A stretch of DNA of 13,937 bases, taken from assembly GCA_015489185.1 (NCBI GenBank), contig WGAE01000019.1, positions 1 to 13,937 of the forward strand, written 5' to 3'. The stretch comes from Campylobacterales bacterium. Its GTDB lineage: Bacteria > Campylobacterota > Campylobacteria > Campylobacterales > QNZT01. A model generated the notes under the pieces. The model saw only the letters and a program-made list of their open reading frames with translations, ran no database searches and was not told where the DNA came from. The position numbers and the translations under genes are program-made. How positions within the stretch are numbered: position 1 is the first letter of the stretch; each line of letters begins with the position of its first letter. Shown in pieces: positions 1 to 7,612 of the stretch.

Positions 1-47
1 CTCTCTCCTTTCACTCAAAATTAACCCCTTTTTAATCAGGAATATAC

Positions 48-53
48 GATAAT
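48..53 (+). promoter_or_regulatory. candidate -10 box upstream of leuA
   Basis: GATAAT lies within an AT-rich stretch about 25 nt before the leuA ATG. No convincing -35 hexamer is seen, which is common in Campylobacterota promoters. leuA could equally be read through from a gene upstream of the window, so this is a weak call based on one hexamer. Confidence 0.25.
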
Positions 54-77
54 CTGCAAAAAATCCGAAGAGTCTGT

Positions 78-1631
78 ATGAACGAAGAAAATATAGTAAA
101 AATATTTGATACGACATTGCGGGACGGGGAGCAGAGTCCCGGCGCATCGATGAATATGGAAGAGAAGATCCAGATCGCGTTGCAACTGGAAAAGCTGCGT
201 GTTGATATTATCGAGGCGGGTTTTGCGGCGGCAAGTCCGGGCGATTTTGAAGCGATCGAAAACATTTCAAAAGTGATCGAAAATTCGACGGTTTGCTCAC
301 TGGCAAGAGCGCTTCACCGTGATATCAAAGCGGCGGGTGACGCGATTGCACATGCGAAGCACAAGCGTATTCATACTTTTATCGCCACAAGTCCGATTCA
401 CATGAAGTATAAACTTCAGATGACGCCGGACGAAGTGATCAAAAAAGCGGTTGACGCGGTTGCTTACGCCAAAACATTCACTGACGACGTAGAGTTTAGC
501 TGTGAAGATGCGGGGCGCAGTGAAATCGGTTTTCTCAAGGAGATTCTCGATGCCGTCATCGAAGCCGGTGCGACGACACTCAATATCCCCGATACCGTCG
601 GTTATACGATGCCCGAAGAGATGGGTGCATTAATCAAAGAGTTGCATACCTTTGTCGGCGGTCGTGCGATTCTCTCCGTCCATTGTCACAACGACCTGGG
701 GCTTGCAACCGCAAACTCCCTCGCTTCAATCAAAAACGGCGCAAGACAGGTCGAATGTACCGTCAACGGACTGGGCGAGCGTGCCGGAAACGCGGCGATG
801 GAAGAGATCGTAATGGCGCTGAAGACCAGAAATGACTATTTCGATGGGATCGATACGCGCATCAATACCAAAGAGATCTACCCCGCCAGTCGTCTGGTTG
901 CCAACATTACCGGTATCGTGCCGCAACCCAACAAAGCAATCGTCGGCAAAAACGCATTTGCACATGAAAGCGGTATCCATCAGGACGGTGTGTTAAAACA
1001 TCAAGCGACTTATGAGATCATGAAGCCCGAAGATATCGGTCTCGAAAATGCCGAAACAATTGTCCTCGGGAAACTCTCCGGACGCCACGCCTTTAAGGAG
1101 AAGATTGAATCGCTCGGCTACAAACTGACCGAAGAGGAACTCAACCACTCTTTTGCACGTTTCAAACTGCTGGCGGATAAAAAGAAAGAGATCTTCGACG
1201 ACGATTTGCGCGCAATTATCACCGATGAAATCGTCCAGGTTCCGAAAACCTACGAACTGGTCAATCTGCAGATCAACGACTGTATGCATGGGATGCCAAG
1301 CGCCGCGGTCTGCATTCGTCGCAACGAAGAGGAGATTACCGATGCGGGTATCGGCAACGGTACGATGGACGCCATCTTCAAGACAATCGATCGTATCACC
1401 GATATTTCAGGAGAACTCAAAGATTACAAAGTCACCGCCGTCACACAGGGTAAAGACGCCCTCGCGAAAGTCACCGTCAAAGTTCGTTTCGACCCTGCCC
1501 TGCCAAGCTTTACCGGTCACGGTCTGAGTATCGACACGATGATCGCAAGCGCCAAAGCCTACATTAGCGCCCTGAACGCCTACGTTTACGAAAACGAAAA
1601 CCGCAGCAAGAGAGACAGAGGGGGCATCTGA
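78..1631 (+). CDS. leuA: 2-isopropylmalate synthase
   Basis: LeuA condenses acetyl-CoA with 2-oxoisovalerate to 2-isopropylmalate, the committed step of leucine synthesis, in the cytoplasm. The 517-residue protein has the usual full length for bacterial LeuA. Seen in sequence: the N-terminal TIM-barrel motif FDTTLRDGEQSPG (residues 10-22) with the metal and catalytic residues R15-D16; HCHNDLG at 202-208 with metal ligands H202 and H204; GNAAMEE starting at 237 with N238; and HESGIHQDG at 296-304 in the linker region. The C-terminal part, about 370-510, is the LeuA allosteric domain (leucine feedback in characterised members), with GNGTMDAIFK and an ending of the type GLSIDTMIASAKAYISALN. The ATG at 78 is preceded by GAAGAG and places the barrel motif at the normal distance from the N-terminus. 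The next gene starts 6 nt after the stop, suggesting co-transcription. No leader peptide or T-box is visible in the 77 nt upstream. Confidence 0.97.
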   Translation: MNEENIVKIFDTTLRDGEQSPGASMNMEEKIQIALQLEKLRVDIIEAGFAAASPGDFEAIENISKVIENSTVCSLARALHRDIKAAGDAIAHAKHKRIHTFIATSPIHMKYKLQMTPDEVIKKAVDAVAYAKTFTDDVEFSCEDAGRSEIGFLKEILDAVIEAGATTLNIPDTVGYTMPEEMGALIKELHTFVGGRAILSVHCHNDLGLATANSLASIKNGARQVECTVNGLGERAGNAAMEEIVMALKTRNDYFDGIDTRINTKEIYPASRLVANITGIVPQPNKAIVGKNAFAHESGIHQDGVLKHQATYEIMKPEDIGLENAETIVLGKLSGRHAFKEKIESLGYKLTEEELNHSFARFKLLADKKKEIFDDDLRAIITDEIVQVPKTYELVNLQINDCMHGMPSAAVCIRRNEEEITDAGIGNGTMDAIFKTIDRITDISGELKDYKVTAVTQGKDALAKVTVKVRFDPALPSFTGHGLSIDTMIASAKAYISALNAYVYENENRSKRDRGGI

Positions 1632-1637
1632 AAAGCG

Positions 1638-2231
1638 ATGGGAGTGGAGACGCGGCTAAACTACTTCCTCGCGGGTATCTTCATCGCCGCGATTATTCTG
1701 CCGTTTCTTGACGGTATTGTCGCGCTCTCACTTGCGGTACTGCTGCTGATCTACTTTATCATCGTCGTCTCGTTACACTTCAAACGCAAAAAAGAGGCGA
1801 AAAAAAACAGACTGAAAATCAAAAAGACCAAAGAGCACAAAGTACTGGAGAAGATCAGTAAACAGCGCCGTGAAGAGCAACACAAAAAGCACAGCACGAT
1901 CAACAACCAGATAGCCCATATTCAGGAGATTTGGGAGCTTAGTAAAGATCAGCAGAAAACCTTTGTCAATTTCGTCGAAAAGCGTGCCTATACCGAACTC
2001 TACACCAAAATGACCAACGCCCTGCTTCCGCAACTGATCAAGATGATCGAAATCTGCCTCGAACAACACAAAGCGGGCTGCAAACGGGAAGTACAGCGAC
2101 GCATTAACGAACTGGTCAAGATCATGAAAGCCGAAATCTCACGCACAAAAGCCAAAAAACGTGACGATTTCGAAACAACAAGCGAAGTTTACGACCAGTT
2201 ACTCAACGAAATCCATCCGCGCAGACACTGA
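1638..2231 (+). CDS. two-helix membrane protein with basic coiled cytoplasmic tail, function unknown
   Basis: I do not recognise this 197-residue protein. It starts with two hydrophobic segments, about residues 9-24 and 27-47, with a very short turn between them. A strongly basic stretch follows (FKRKKEAKKNRLKIKKTK, about 48-65), which by the positive-inside rule puts the rest of the protein in the cytoplasm. Residues 65-195 are rich in Lys, Glu, Gln and Arg with heptad-like spacing and should be mostly helical, possibly coiled coil. No enzyme motif is visible. The ATG at 1638 lies 6 nt after the leuA stop, with an AGAGGGGG run (1616-1624) upstream as a possible Shine-Dalgarno, so the gene is probably in the leuA operon. 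Its stop is one base from the end of the convergent carbamoyltransferase gene, with no terminator between them. Link to leucine synthesis is not implied by the protein itself. Confidence 0.8.
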   Translation: MGVETRLNYFLAGIFIAAIILPFLDGIVALSLAVLLLIYFIIVVSLHFKRKKEAKKNRLKIKKTKEHKVLEKISKQRREEQHKKHSTINNQIAHIQEIWELSKDQQKTFVNFVEKRAYTELYTKMTNALLPQLIKMIEICLEQHKAGCKREVQRRINELVKIMKAEISRTKAKKRDDFETTSEVYDQLLNEIHPRRH

Positions 2232-2232
2232 C

Positions 2233-4068
2233 TCAGTCACGCTCTACCCAAAAACCTTCCATCACCATAAAATCGAGATTCGTATCGATAAAATCGGTCA
2301 CGGCGTGTTCGGGTGTCAGTACCATCGTCCGCCCGTGCTTATTGAACGATGTGTTAATCACGACCCCAAACCCGGTCAATTCTTTCACTTTTGTGATCAT
2401 TTTATAATATTCCGGATTATCCTGCGGTGAGACAAACTGTACACGTGCGGTACCGTCTACGTGTACCGCGCCGGGAATCTGCTCCCGAAACGCCTCTTTA
2501 AGCCGAAAGGCGATGGTCATATGTTTGTTATCGTAGACTTTATCAAAAAGCCGCTCCTTCTCCTCTTCCAGGATTGAGGGACAAAACGGTTGAAAAAGCG
2601 GTCTGCGTTTGATCTCTTTGTTGATCAGTTTCTGGATCTCTTTGTCGCGCACATCCGCAACGATACTTCGGTTTCCAAGCGCTCTGGGACCAAACTCACA
2701 GCGTCCGTGAAAAAGCGCGCCGATTTTCCCCGATACAATCGCTTCCGCCGCCCTCTCATACGCCTCCTCGCCAAGCCAGGTATAACGCATACCGCGCCGC
2801 TTTAGCACCGCTTCGACCGCCTCTTTCGACCACGCCGAGCCGTAGTAGGGCATCATCCCGAAGCGATAATAGACCCGCTGATTTGGATGGAGTTCCAAAT
2901 GTTTCATGACCGCCGCTCCCTGCGATATGCCGTCATCTCCCATTGCCGGCACGATGAAGATCTCATCAAAAAGTTCTTCGAAAATACGCAGGTTCATGAT
3001 TACATTCGCCGTCACACCGCCCGCAAGCGCGATCTTTCCGATTCCGCTATGCTTTTTAACGATACGCAGATACTTCAGCACGATCGTCTCAAGAGACTTC
3101 TGCACCGCGGCGGCGATATCCTCTTTCTTCATTTCCGAAAAGAGCCGATCCAGATTTTTCGGATCGAAAATACGATTCAACACTTCCGCATTAATCTCCA
3201 TCGAAAGTTTCGCTTCGTCGATCTTCACACTCTCGATCAACGCATCGTACAAAGCGTTGTGATGATTCCCGAATGCCGCCAGTGCCTCCACTTTTCCTTC
3301 GTCGGCGTTGGGGGTGTAACCGAGCAGATAGGTAAAGATCGAATAGACATTACCGACTGAGGCATAGCCGCTGTCGGCAAAATCGTACTGTTGCATATTT
3401 TCGACAAAAACATTCTTACTAGCCCCAAGCTCCCGAAATTCTCCCCTCTCCACTTCATAAATTTTGGAAAAACAGCCGTCACCCTCACCGTCAAACGTAA
3501 AAACCAGCGCTTTATCGAAGTGTGAAGCGTAGTAGGTCGCGTAAGCGTGGGTCAGATGGTGTTCATAAAAGGTAATATCGAGCTTCGCATTTGGAAAAAT
3601 ATGACGCAGATGTTTTTCAATAATCGCATCCAGCGGGAGCTTTTTGCCGGTAAACTGCATCCGCAAATAGTCTCTCCCTTCCGCAGATTTCATGAAGGTA
3701 GCCAATTGCGATAATTTATTGCGCTTTTGCAACGCCTCTTTGCGAGCGACAAAATCTTTGATATAGAGCGCTTCATCGTCTCCCTGAAGCATTTTGCGCA
3801 GGGTTGTAGTCATCTCGTAAGCATACTCGTTGAAAATACGTTTTTGAAACGCCAGTGTCGCCACCCCTACATGAAGTCTCTCTACCGTTTCAGGATGAAT
3901 CTCTTTGTAGCGTAACAGTTCATGTAACGCATCGATCGGGAAAATCGCATCATGTTTAATCCGGGTAATGCGCTCCTGCGACAACCCGTACACATCATCG
4001 TCGAAAACCGCAAAAACACTCGTATCATGCCCGCCGAAAAAATTCAATCCCAGGGTCAGAGACTTCAT
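2233..4068 (-). CDS. NodU/CmcH-family carbamoyltransferase
   Basis: Members of this family (NodU, CmcH, TobZ) transfer a carbamoyl group from carbamoyl phosphate, through carbamoyl-AMP, to a hydroxyl of a sugar or antibiotic. The 611-residue length fits the family. Seen: N-terminal start GLNFFGGHDTS (residues 7-17); HHLTHA at 170-175, where H170 and H174 match the HxxxH metal site; FDGEGDG at 192-198; ALAGGVTANV at 347-356; and GDDGISQGAA at 377-386 in the Kae1-like domain. The C-terminal YrdC-like domain carries CEFGPRALGNRSI at 457-469 and NTSFN at 572-576. The ATG at 4068 follows AAGGAG (4078-4073) at short spacing. The gene is divergent from a family-2 glycosyltransferase and close to an amino-sugar operon, so I infer that its acceptor is a sugar of a surface polysaccharide rather than an antibiotic; the exact acceptor cannot be read from sequence. 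Confidence 0.92.
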   Translation of the reverse strand: MKSLTLGLNFFGGHDTSVFAVFDDDVYGLSQERITRIKHDAIFPIDALHELLRYKEIHPETVERLHVGVATLAFQKRIFNEYAYEMTTTLRKMLQGDDEALYIKDFVARKEALQKRNKLSQLATFMKSAEGRDYLRMQFTGKKLPLDAIIEKHLRHIFPNAKLDITFYEHHLTHAYATYYASHFDKALVFTFDGEGDGCFSKIYEVERGEFRELGASKNVFVENMQQYDFADSGYASVGNVYSIFTYLLGYTPNADEGKVEALAAFGNHHNALYDALIESVKIDEAKLSMEINAEVLNRIFDPKNLDRLFSEMKKEDIAAAVQKSLETIVLKYLRIVKKHSGIGKIALAGGVTANVIMNLRIFEELFDEIFIVPAMGDDGISQGAAVMKHLELHPNQRVYYRFGMMPYYGSAWSKEAVEAVLKRRGMRYTWLGEEAYERAAEAIVSGKIGALFHGRCEFGPRALGNRSIVADVRDKEIQKLINKEIKRRPLFQPFCPSILEEEKERLFDKVYDNKHMTIAFRLKEAFREQIPGAVHVDGTARVQFVSPQDNPEYYKMITKVKELTGFGVVINTSFNKHGRTMVLTPEHAVTDFIDTNLDFMVMEGFWVERD

Positions 4069-4115
4069 GAAACTCCTTTTTTATTTCCAGCATTATTCAT
4101 AATATCGGCAAATTA

Positions 4116-4169
4116 TTGAAAAAATATCTAATATTTCTTATCATTTTCCGATATAGTATACATTATAAA
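4116..4169 (+). promoter_or_regulatory. promoter region for the glycosyltransferase gene
   Basis: TTGAAA at 4116-4121 and TATCAT at 4139-4144 are separated by 17 nt, a good sigma70 spacing; further -10-like hexamers TATAGT (4152-4157) and TATAAA (4164-4169) follow. All lie in the 119-nt gap between the two divergent genes. Which one is used cannot be decided by eye. Confidence 0.4.
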
Positions 4170-4187
4170 AATAAAGGAGTGTGTCGG

Positions 4188-5018
4188 ATGTCTTTGATCT
4201 CTGTATTGATTCCCGCTTACAATCACGAAAAATATGTCACCCGAACACTCGACTCGATTCTCGAAGATCCTTTCAAAAACAAAGAGATCGTCATCATCAA
4301 CGACGGCTCCACGGACAATACGCACGCTAAAATCGAAGCGTGGATCAAAAAACACCGCAACGACATTCCCGTCACCTACAAAAACCAGAGCAATCAGGGG
4401 CTTACCAAAACCCTCAACACGCTGCTAAAATACGCCCGCGGCGACTACCTGGTCACACTCGCCAGTGACGACTATCTGCTCCCCGGCGGTTTGCAGAAGC
4501 GTTACGACTATCTGCAAACACATCCGCAAAAGTATGCCGTTTTTGCCGACTGCATCGTCGTAGACGGCGAAGATAACGTACTTTATGAAAGCGGTCTCTT
4601 TTCACTGCGCCACGCAAACAGAAAAAAGTTGCTTACCGACAAAGGGATTCGTGAAGAGTTTATCTCCAACTTTGCCGTCCCGGGTCCCGTTTTGATGGTC
4701 AGACGCGACCTTTATAAAAAGTTCGGCGGATACGACGAAGAGATGTATATGGAGGACTATGATCTCTATCTAAAATTTGCCGCCGCCGGTTTGATCGGCT
4801 TTCTCGATGAAAAAGTGAGCGCCTACCGGCTTCATGAGACCAATATGAGCTCAGTCAGCAACGCCAAATTTCTCCGGCTGCTGGAAGATAGTCGCAAAAC
4901 CCTCATCAACCACCGGAAAAATTTTCACGGTTACGATCGTCTTCTGCTGGAAATTCAGATTGTCAAATTTTTCATCCGCGCACAACTTTTTCGACTCAAA
5001 AACCGTTCAACGCAGTGA
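4188..5018 (+). CDS. family 2 glycosyltransferase
   Basis: A GT-A fold inverting glycosyltransferase that would move a sugar from a nucleotide donor to a growing glycan at the cytoplasmic face of the membrane. The 276-residue protein shows the family order: ISVLIPAYNHE at 4-14, INDGSTDNT at 37-45 with D39 for nucleotide binding, ASDD at 92-95 as the DxD-like metal site, and MED at 188-190 with the likely catalytic acid pair E189-D190, then YRLHETNMS at 213-221. No membrane helix is present. I chose ATG 4188 because GGAG at 4176-4179 lies 8 nt upstream and the first residues are the core beta strand; the frame is open from ATG 4116, but the extra 24 residues would be encoded by promoter-like AT-rich DNA. 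The last 23 nt overlap the convergent aminotransferase gene. Donor and acceptor are unknown; context suggests surface glycan assembly. Confidence 0.93.
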   Translation: MSLISVLIPAYNHEKYVTRTLDSILEDPFKNKEIVIINDGSTDNTHAKIEAWIKKHRNDIPVTYKNQSNQGLTKTLNTLLKYARGDYLVTLASDDYLLPGGLQKRYDYLQTHPQKYAVFADCIVVDGEDNVLYESGLFSLRHANRKKLLTDKGIREEFISNFAVPGPVLMVRRDLYKKFGGYDEEMYMEDYDLYLKFAAAGLIGFLDEKVSAYRLHETNMSSVSNAKFLRLLEDSRKTLINHRKNFHGYDRLLLEIQIVKFFIRAQLFRLKNRSTQ

Positions 5019-6093
5019 CGATCGTCTCAATCTCCTCCGCTTCAAGCACTTCATAAAGCGGTATACTCAGCACCTCCCGGTGTATCTGTTCGGTCAGCGG
5101 CAGTGAAATATCCGCCCACTCCCGATACGCCTCCTGTTTATGGGGCGGAATCGGATAGTGAATCATCGTCCCGATACCGCGATCCGACAAAAACCGCTGC
5201 AACGCTTCCCGCTCTTTTGTACGTACCACAAACAGATGCCAAACATGTTCGTTGCCCTCGCCCACTACAGGCAATACAAGTTTGTCATTGTTTATCTTTT
5301 CCAGATAATATGTTGCAATCGCGTTTCGCCGTGCAACCACCTCATCCAAAGCGGCAAGTTTGACCGACAAAAACGCCGCCTGTATCTCATCGAGTCTGCT
5401 GTTGTACCCTTTGTAACGGTTCTCATACTTCTTTGCGCTGCCGTAATTTCCCAGAATGCGCACCGTTTCGGCAAGCTCGGTATCATCGGTCGTCACCGCA
5501 CCGCCGTCACCAAGTGCTCCCAGATTTTTCCCCGGATAGAAACTAAATCCCGCCGCATCACCCAGCGTACCCGCTTTAACACCAAAATGTTTTGCGCCGT
5601 GCGCCTGCGCCGCATCTTCGATCAGTTTCAAACCGTATCTTTTTGCGACTTCATGAAGTGCGCCCATGTCGGCACACTGTCCGTAAAGATGCACCGCCAA
5701 AATCGCTCTTGTTTTCGGGGATATCTTCTCCTCCACACGGTTTGGATCGAGATTGTACGTTTGCGGATCGGGTTCGACCAAAACAGGACGCAAACCGTTT
5801 GCACTCACCGCCAGAATAGAGGCGATGTAGGTATTTGCCGGTACAATCACCTCATCACCCTCTTTCAAAACCCCAAGCGCTTTGTACGCCCGAAAGATCA
5901 GCGTCAGCGCATCCAGACCACTGGCAACCCCCACCGCATATTTCGACCCGCAGTAAGCGGCAAACTCCCGTTCAAATCGTTCCACCGCTTCACCGCGAAT
6001 ATACCAGCCGCTCTCAATCACCCTTTTTGCCGCCGCCTCGAGCCCGGGTGCATAACGGGCATTGATACGCTTAAGATCCAAAAAAGGAATCAT
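4996..6093 (-). CDS. fdtB: PLP-dependent sugar aminotransferase, FdtB/QdtB type (DegT/DnrJ/EryC1/StrS family)
   Basis: This enzyme would aminate C3 of the 3-keto-6-deoxyhexose made by the fdtA product, using glutamate and PLP, to give dTDP-Fuc3N or dTDP-Qui3N. The 365-residue protein has the family's N-terminal pattern (MIPFLDLKRINARY), GVASGLDALTL near 55-65, EDAAQAHG at 159-166 with the PLP-ring Asp, and FYPGKNLGALGDGG at 185-198 with Schiff-base Lys K189. NSRLDEIQAAFL follows at about 231-242. I chose ATG 6093 because it overlaps the stop of the upstream gene as ATGA, has GGAAG just before it, and gives the standard start; an in-frame ATG at 6105 would add four residues. It is the last gene of the three-gene minus-strand operon. 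The fdt assignment rests on the neighbouring fdtA; the Fuc3N/Qui3N choice is open. Confidence 0.88.
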   Translation of the reverse strand: MIPFLDLKRINARYAPGLEAAAKRVIESGWYIRGEAVERFEREFAAYCGSKYAVGVASGLDALTLIFRAYKALGVLKEGDEVIVPANTYIASILAVSANGLRPVLVEPDPQTYNLDPNRVEEKISPKTRAILAVHLYGQCADMGALHEVAKRYGLKLIEDAAQAHGAKHFGVKAGTLGDAAGFSFYPGKNLGALGDGGAVTTDDTELAETVRILGNYGSAKKYENRYKGYNSRLDEIQAAFLSVKLAALDEVVARRNAIATYYLEKINNDKLVLPVVGEGNEHVWHLFVVRTKEREALQRFLSDRGIGTMIHYPIPPHKQEAYREWADISLPLTEQIHREVLSIPLYEVLEAEEIETIVTALNGF

Positions 6094-7031
6094 ACCAGCT
6101 TCCATAAATAGCGATCATTGACGACCACCCGTGCGCCGAACCGCTCTTTTTGGTCAATCAACCCACGGTTGAGATAGCGCCCGTTTGCTTCATTGGAGGT
6201 GCCGAAATCAAAAAAGCGTTGTGTTGTTTTTCGCTCCTGAATCAGATGATCGATCAGAAAGTCAAGCGCGCCGATTTTACGTCCCTCATTGGAGTTGGCG
6301 ACATACTGCAGATGGGTAATATCGGGATTTTCAAACGTAATACCGCCCGCCATCAGTTGCCCCGCTTTTTTGACCAAATAGAGGCGAATGTTTTTGGGAA
6401 AGAGCGTGTTCAGATGTGTAATCTCCTCCAGAGAGTGTACCGGTTTTGCACCGTGCTGTTGCTGCAAAATCTCCTCAAGCAGTTTCCAGAAAGTCGCGAA
6501 ATCGGTACTCTCTTCAATCTCAAACCCCTCATTTTTCGCCCGTTTGAGGCTCCATTTTCTGCCGTTAGAGTATTTGATCGGACGCTTCAGATCGATCACC
6601 GCACCGGCATCACGTTGAATCAGCACGGCATCGTGTATGAAAAGTGCATACCGATCCTCTTCGGCAGGTTTGAAATGGTGCATATAGGGAATCGTTTTGT
6701 AGATGACCTCTTTAAAGCCCACCTCTTTCAGATAATCCCGTACCGCTTCGAAAATCTCCAGCATCGTCTCCATCTTCATATTATCATTGACGATAAATCC
6801 GCCATAGGTCAATCCCTGATGGGAAAAGAGCGTTTCAGATGATGCCTTGTTTGCCGGCAGGAGTGCCATCAGTCGCTCTTTTTCATCATAGACCATCAGG
6901 GAATAATCTTCAAAACGATCCCGATGATACGCCAGATAGTCACGATGAAAAAAGAAGTGATAGTTTTTGGCGTTTCGCAGAAAATCATCCCAGCGGTGTT
7001 TCATCGTCTCTTCATAGCGAACAACCTTCAT
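6090..7031 (-). CDS. FemAB/GNAT-like acyltransferase, probable amino-sugar N-acyltransferase
   Basis: The 313-residue protein resembles the large GNAT proteins of the FemAB-like/Acetyltransf_6 type, which usually hold two tandem GNAT-fold halves. The N-terminal half (about 1-150) has HFFFHRDYLAYHRDRF and a GLTYGGF segment; the C-terminal half has a basic SNGRKWSLKRAKNEGFEI stretch (about 155-172), VKKAGQLMAGGITF (about 223-236) and a late FDFGTSNEANG segment, all typical of this group. No signal peptide or membrane helix is seen. It overlaps fdtA upstream (ATGA at 7031-7028) and fdtB downstream (ATGA at 6093-6090), so the three are translationally coupled. From that position I infer that it N-acylates the 3-amino group made by FdtB, the step done by a hexapeptide-repeat enzyme in described pathways. 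Alternatives are an aminoacyl transfer to glycan or a role unrelated to the sugar. Family fairly sure, substrate unproven. Confidence 0.8.
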   Translation of the reverse strand: MKVVRYEETMKHRWDDFLRNAKNYHFFFHRDYLAYHRDRFEDYSLMVYDEKERLMALLPANKASSETLFSHQGLTYGGFIVNDNMKMETMLEIFEAVRDYLKEVGFKEVIYKTIPYMHHFKPAEEDRYALFIHDAVLIQRDAGAVIDLKRPIKYSNGRKWSLKRAKNEGFEIEESTDFATFWKLLEEILQQQHGAKPVHSLEEITHLNTLFPKNIRLYLVKKAGQLMAGGITFENPDITHLQYVANSNEGRKIGALDFLIDHLIQERKTTQRFFDFGTSNEANGRYLNRGLIDQKERFGARVVVNDRYLWKLV

Positions 7032-7447
7032 GAAAGCACCTTCGCTCTGACGCGTGTCAGAAATTCATCATAATCGTGAATATATTCGTCCGGATCGTAG
7101 TAGGAATCGGAAATAACCATCAAAACGGCATCTTTTGTGAAATTCTCCATCTCTCCCCATACCAGCGCTTCCTGGAGCAACCCTTTTTCCGGTGAATCGA
7201 GATCAACCCGCTCTTTCGTTTCGCCATCATCAAGTACAATTGTACAGCGTCCATGCACACATACCAGAACTTGCCTCGATGTTCGATGTGCATGTGCACC
7301 GCGTCTGAGTCCCGGATCGACACCATAGATGAAAAAAACCCGCTTCATCTCAAACGGAATATCACGTAGCGCTTCAATTGCGATCAACGCGCCGCATCCG
7401 CACTCTTCATCCTCTCTGACAATAAATGCCATTTCGTTTCGATTCAC
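7028..7447 (-). CDS. fdtA: dTDP-4-keto-6-deoxyhexose 3,4-ketoisomerase, FdtA/QdtA family (WxcM-like cupin)
   Basis: The family isomerises dTDP-4-keto-6-deoxyglucose to the 3-keto sugar that the aminotransferase then uses; FdtA gives the galacto and QdtA the gluco-configured product. The 139 residues match the single-cupin length. Seen: RVFFIYGVDPG at 36-46, then RRGAHAHR at 48-55 with H52 and H54 matching the paired active-site histidines of the family, followed by QVLVCVHGRCTIVLDDG (59-75) and the C-terminal YIHDYDEFL (122-130). The start at 7447 is GTG, with AAGGGG seven nt before it; an ATG six codons in (7432) is possible but lacks such a site. First gene of the operon; its last bases overlap the next gene as ATGA. 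The substrate must come from RmlA/RmlB encoded outside this window. Stereochemistry of the product cannot be told from the motifs. Confidence 0.92.
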   Translation of the reverse strand: MNRNEMAFIVREDEECGCGALIAIEALRDIPFEMKRVFFIYGVDPGLRRGAHAHRTSRQVLVCVHGRCTIVLDDGETKERVDLDSPEKGLLQEALVWGEMENFTKDAVLMVISDSYYDPDEYIHDYDEFLTRVRAKVLS

Positions 7448-7480
7448 TTGGGCACCCCTTTTTGAAATTTTTATGTTTAG

Positions 7481-7486
7481 CTTATA
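7481..7486 (-). promoter_or_regulatory. candidate -10 box for the fdtA operon
   Basis: Read on the minus strand this is TATAAG, about 34 nt before the GTG start, in an AT-rich gap of 165 nt that also carries a plus-strand promoter. No good -35 is seen. Single-hexamer evidence. Confidence 0.3.
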
Positions 7487-7579
7487 TCAACCATCGGCTA
7501 TTGTTATAAAATTTTTAATTTCACTGCCGTCCGAAACTAACCTGGAAATATCAGTGCTTTTTTCTATAAATCGATATAT

Positions 7580-7585
7580 TATAAT
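7580..7585 (+). promoter_or_regulatory. consensus -10 box for the lipoprotein gene
   Basis: A perfect TATAAT lies 28 nt before the ATG at 7613, within a run of A/T (TTCTATAAATCG upstream). The -35 position is T-rich without a TTGACA match, as often seen in this phylum. The gene's AAGGAG follows at 7601-7606. Confidence 0.45.
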
Positions 7586-7612
7586 ATAAAAGTAGTATAA
7601 AAGGAGATTTTC

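Noticed and set aside
4116..4187. 24-residue N-terminal extension of the glycosyltransferase
   Set aside because: The extension would be translated from promoter-like AT-rich DNA, while ATG 4188 has GGAG at ideal spacing and begins at the family's first strand.
5140..6111. 323-codon plus-strand open frame opposite the aminotransferase gene
   Set aside because: It is the mirror of a strong PLP aminotransferase gene; the product is rich in His, Arg and Cys without any domain pattern and has no convincing ribosome site.
6150..6842. 230-codon plus-strand open frame opposite the GNAT gene
   Set aside because: Shadow of the well-supported minus-strand gene; no motif or start signal.
7448..7612. 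AT-rich gap between fdtA and the lipoprotein gene as a small RNA or riboswitch
   Set aside because: Apart from the two promoter-like boxes I find only short A/T matches (such as GAAATT and AATTTC) that low-complexity sequence gives by chance.
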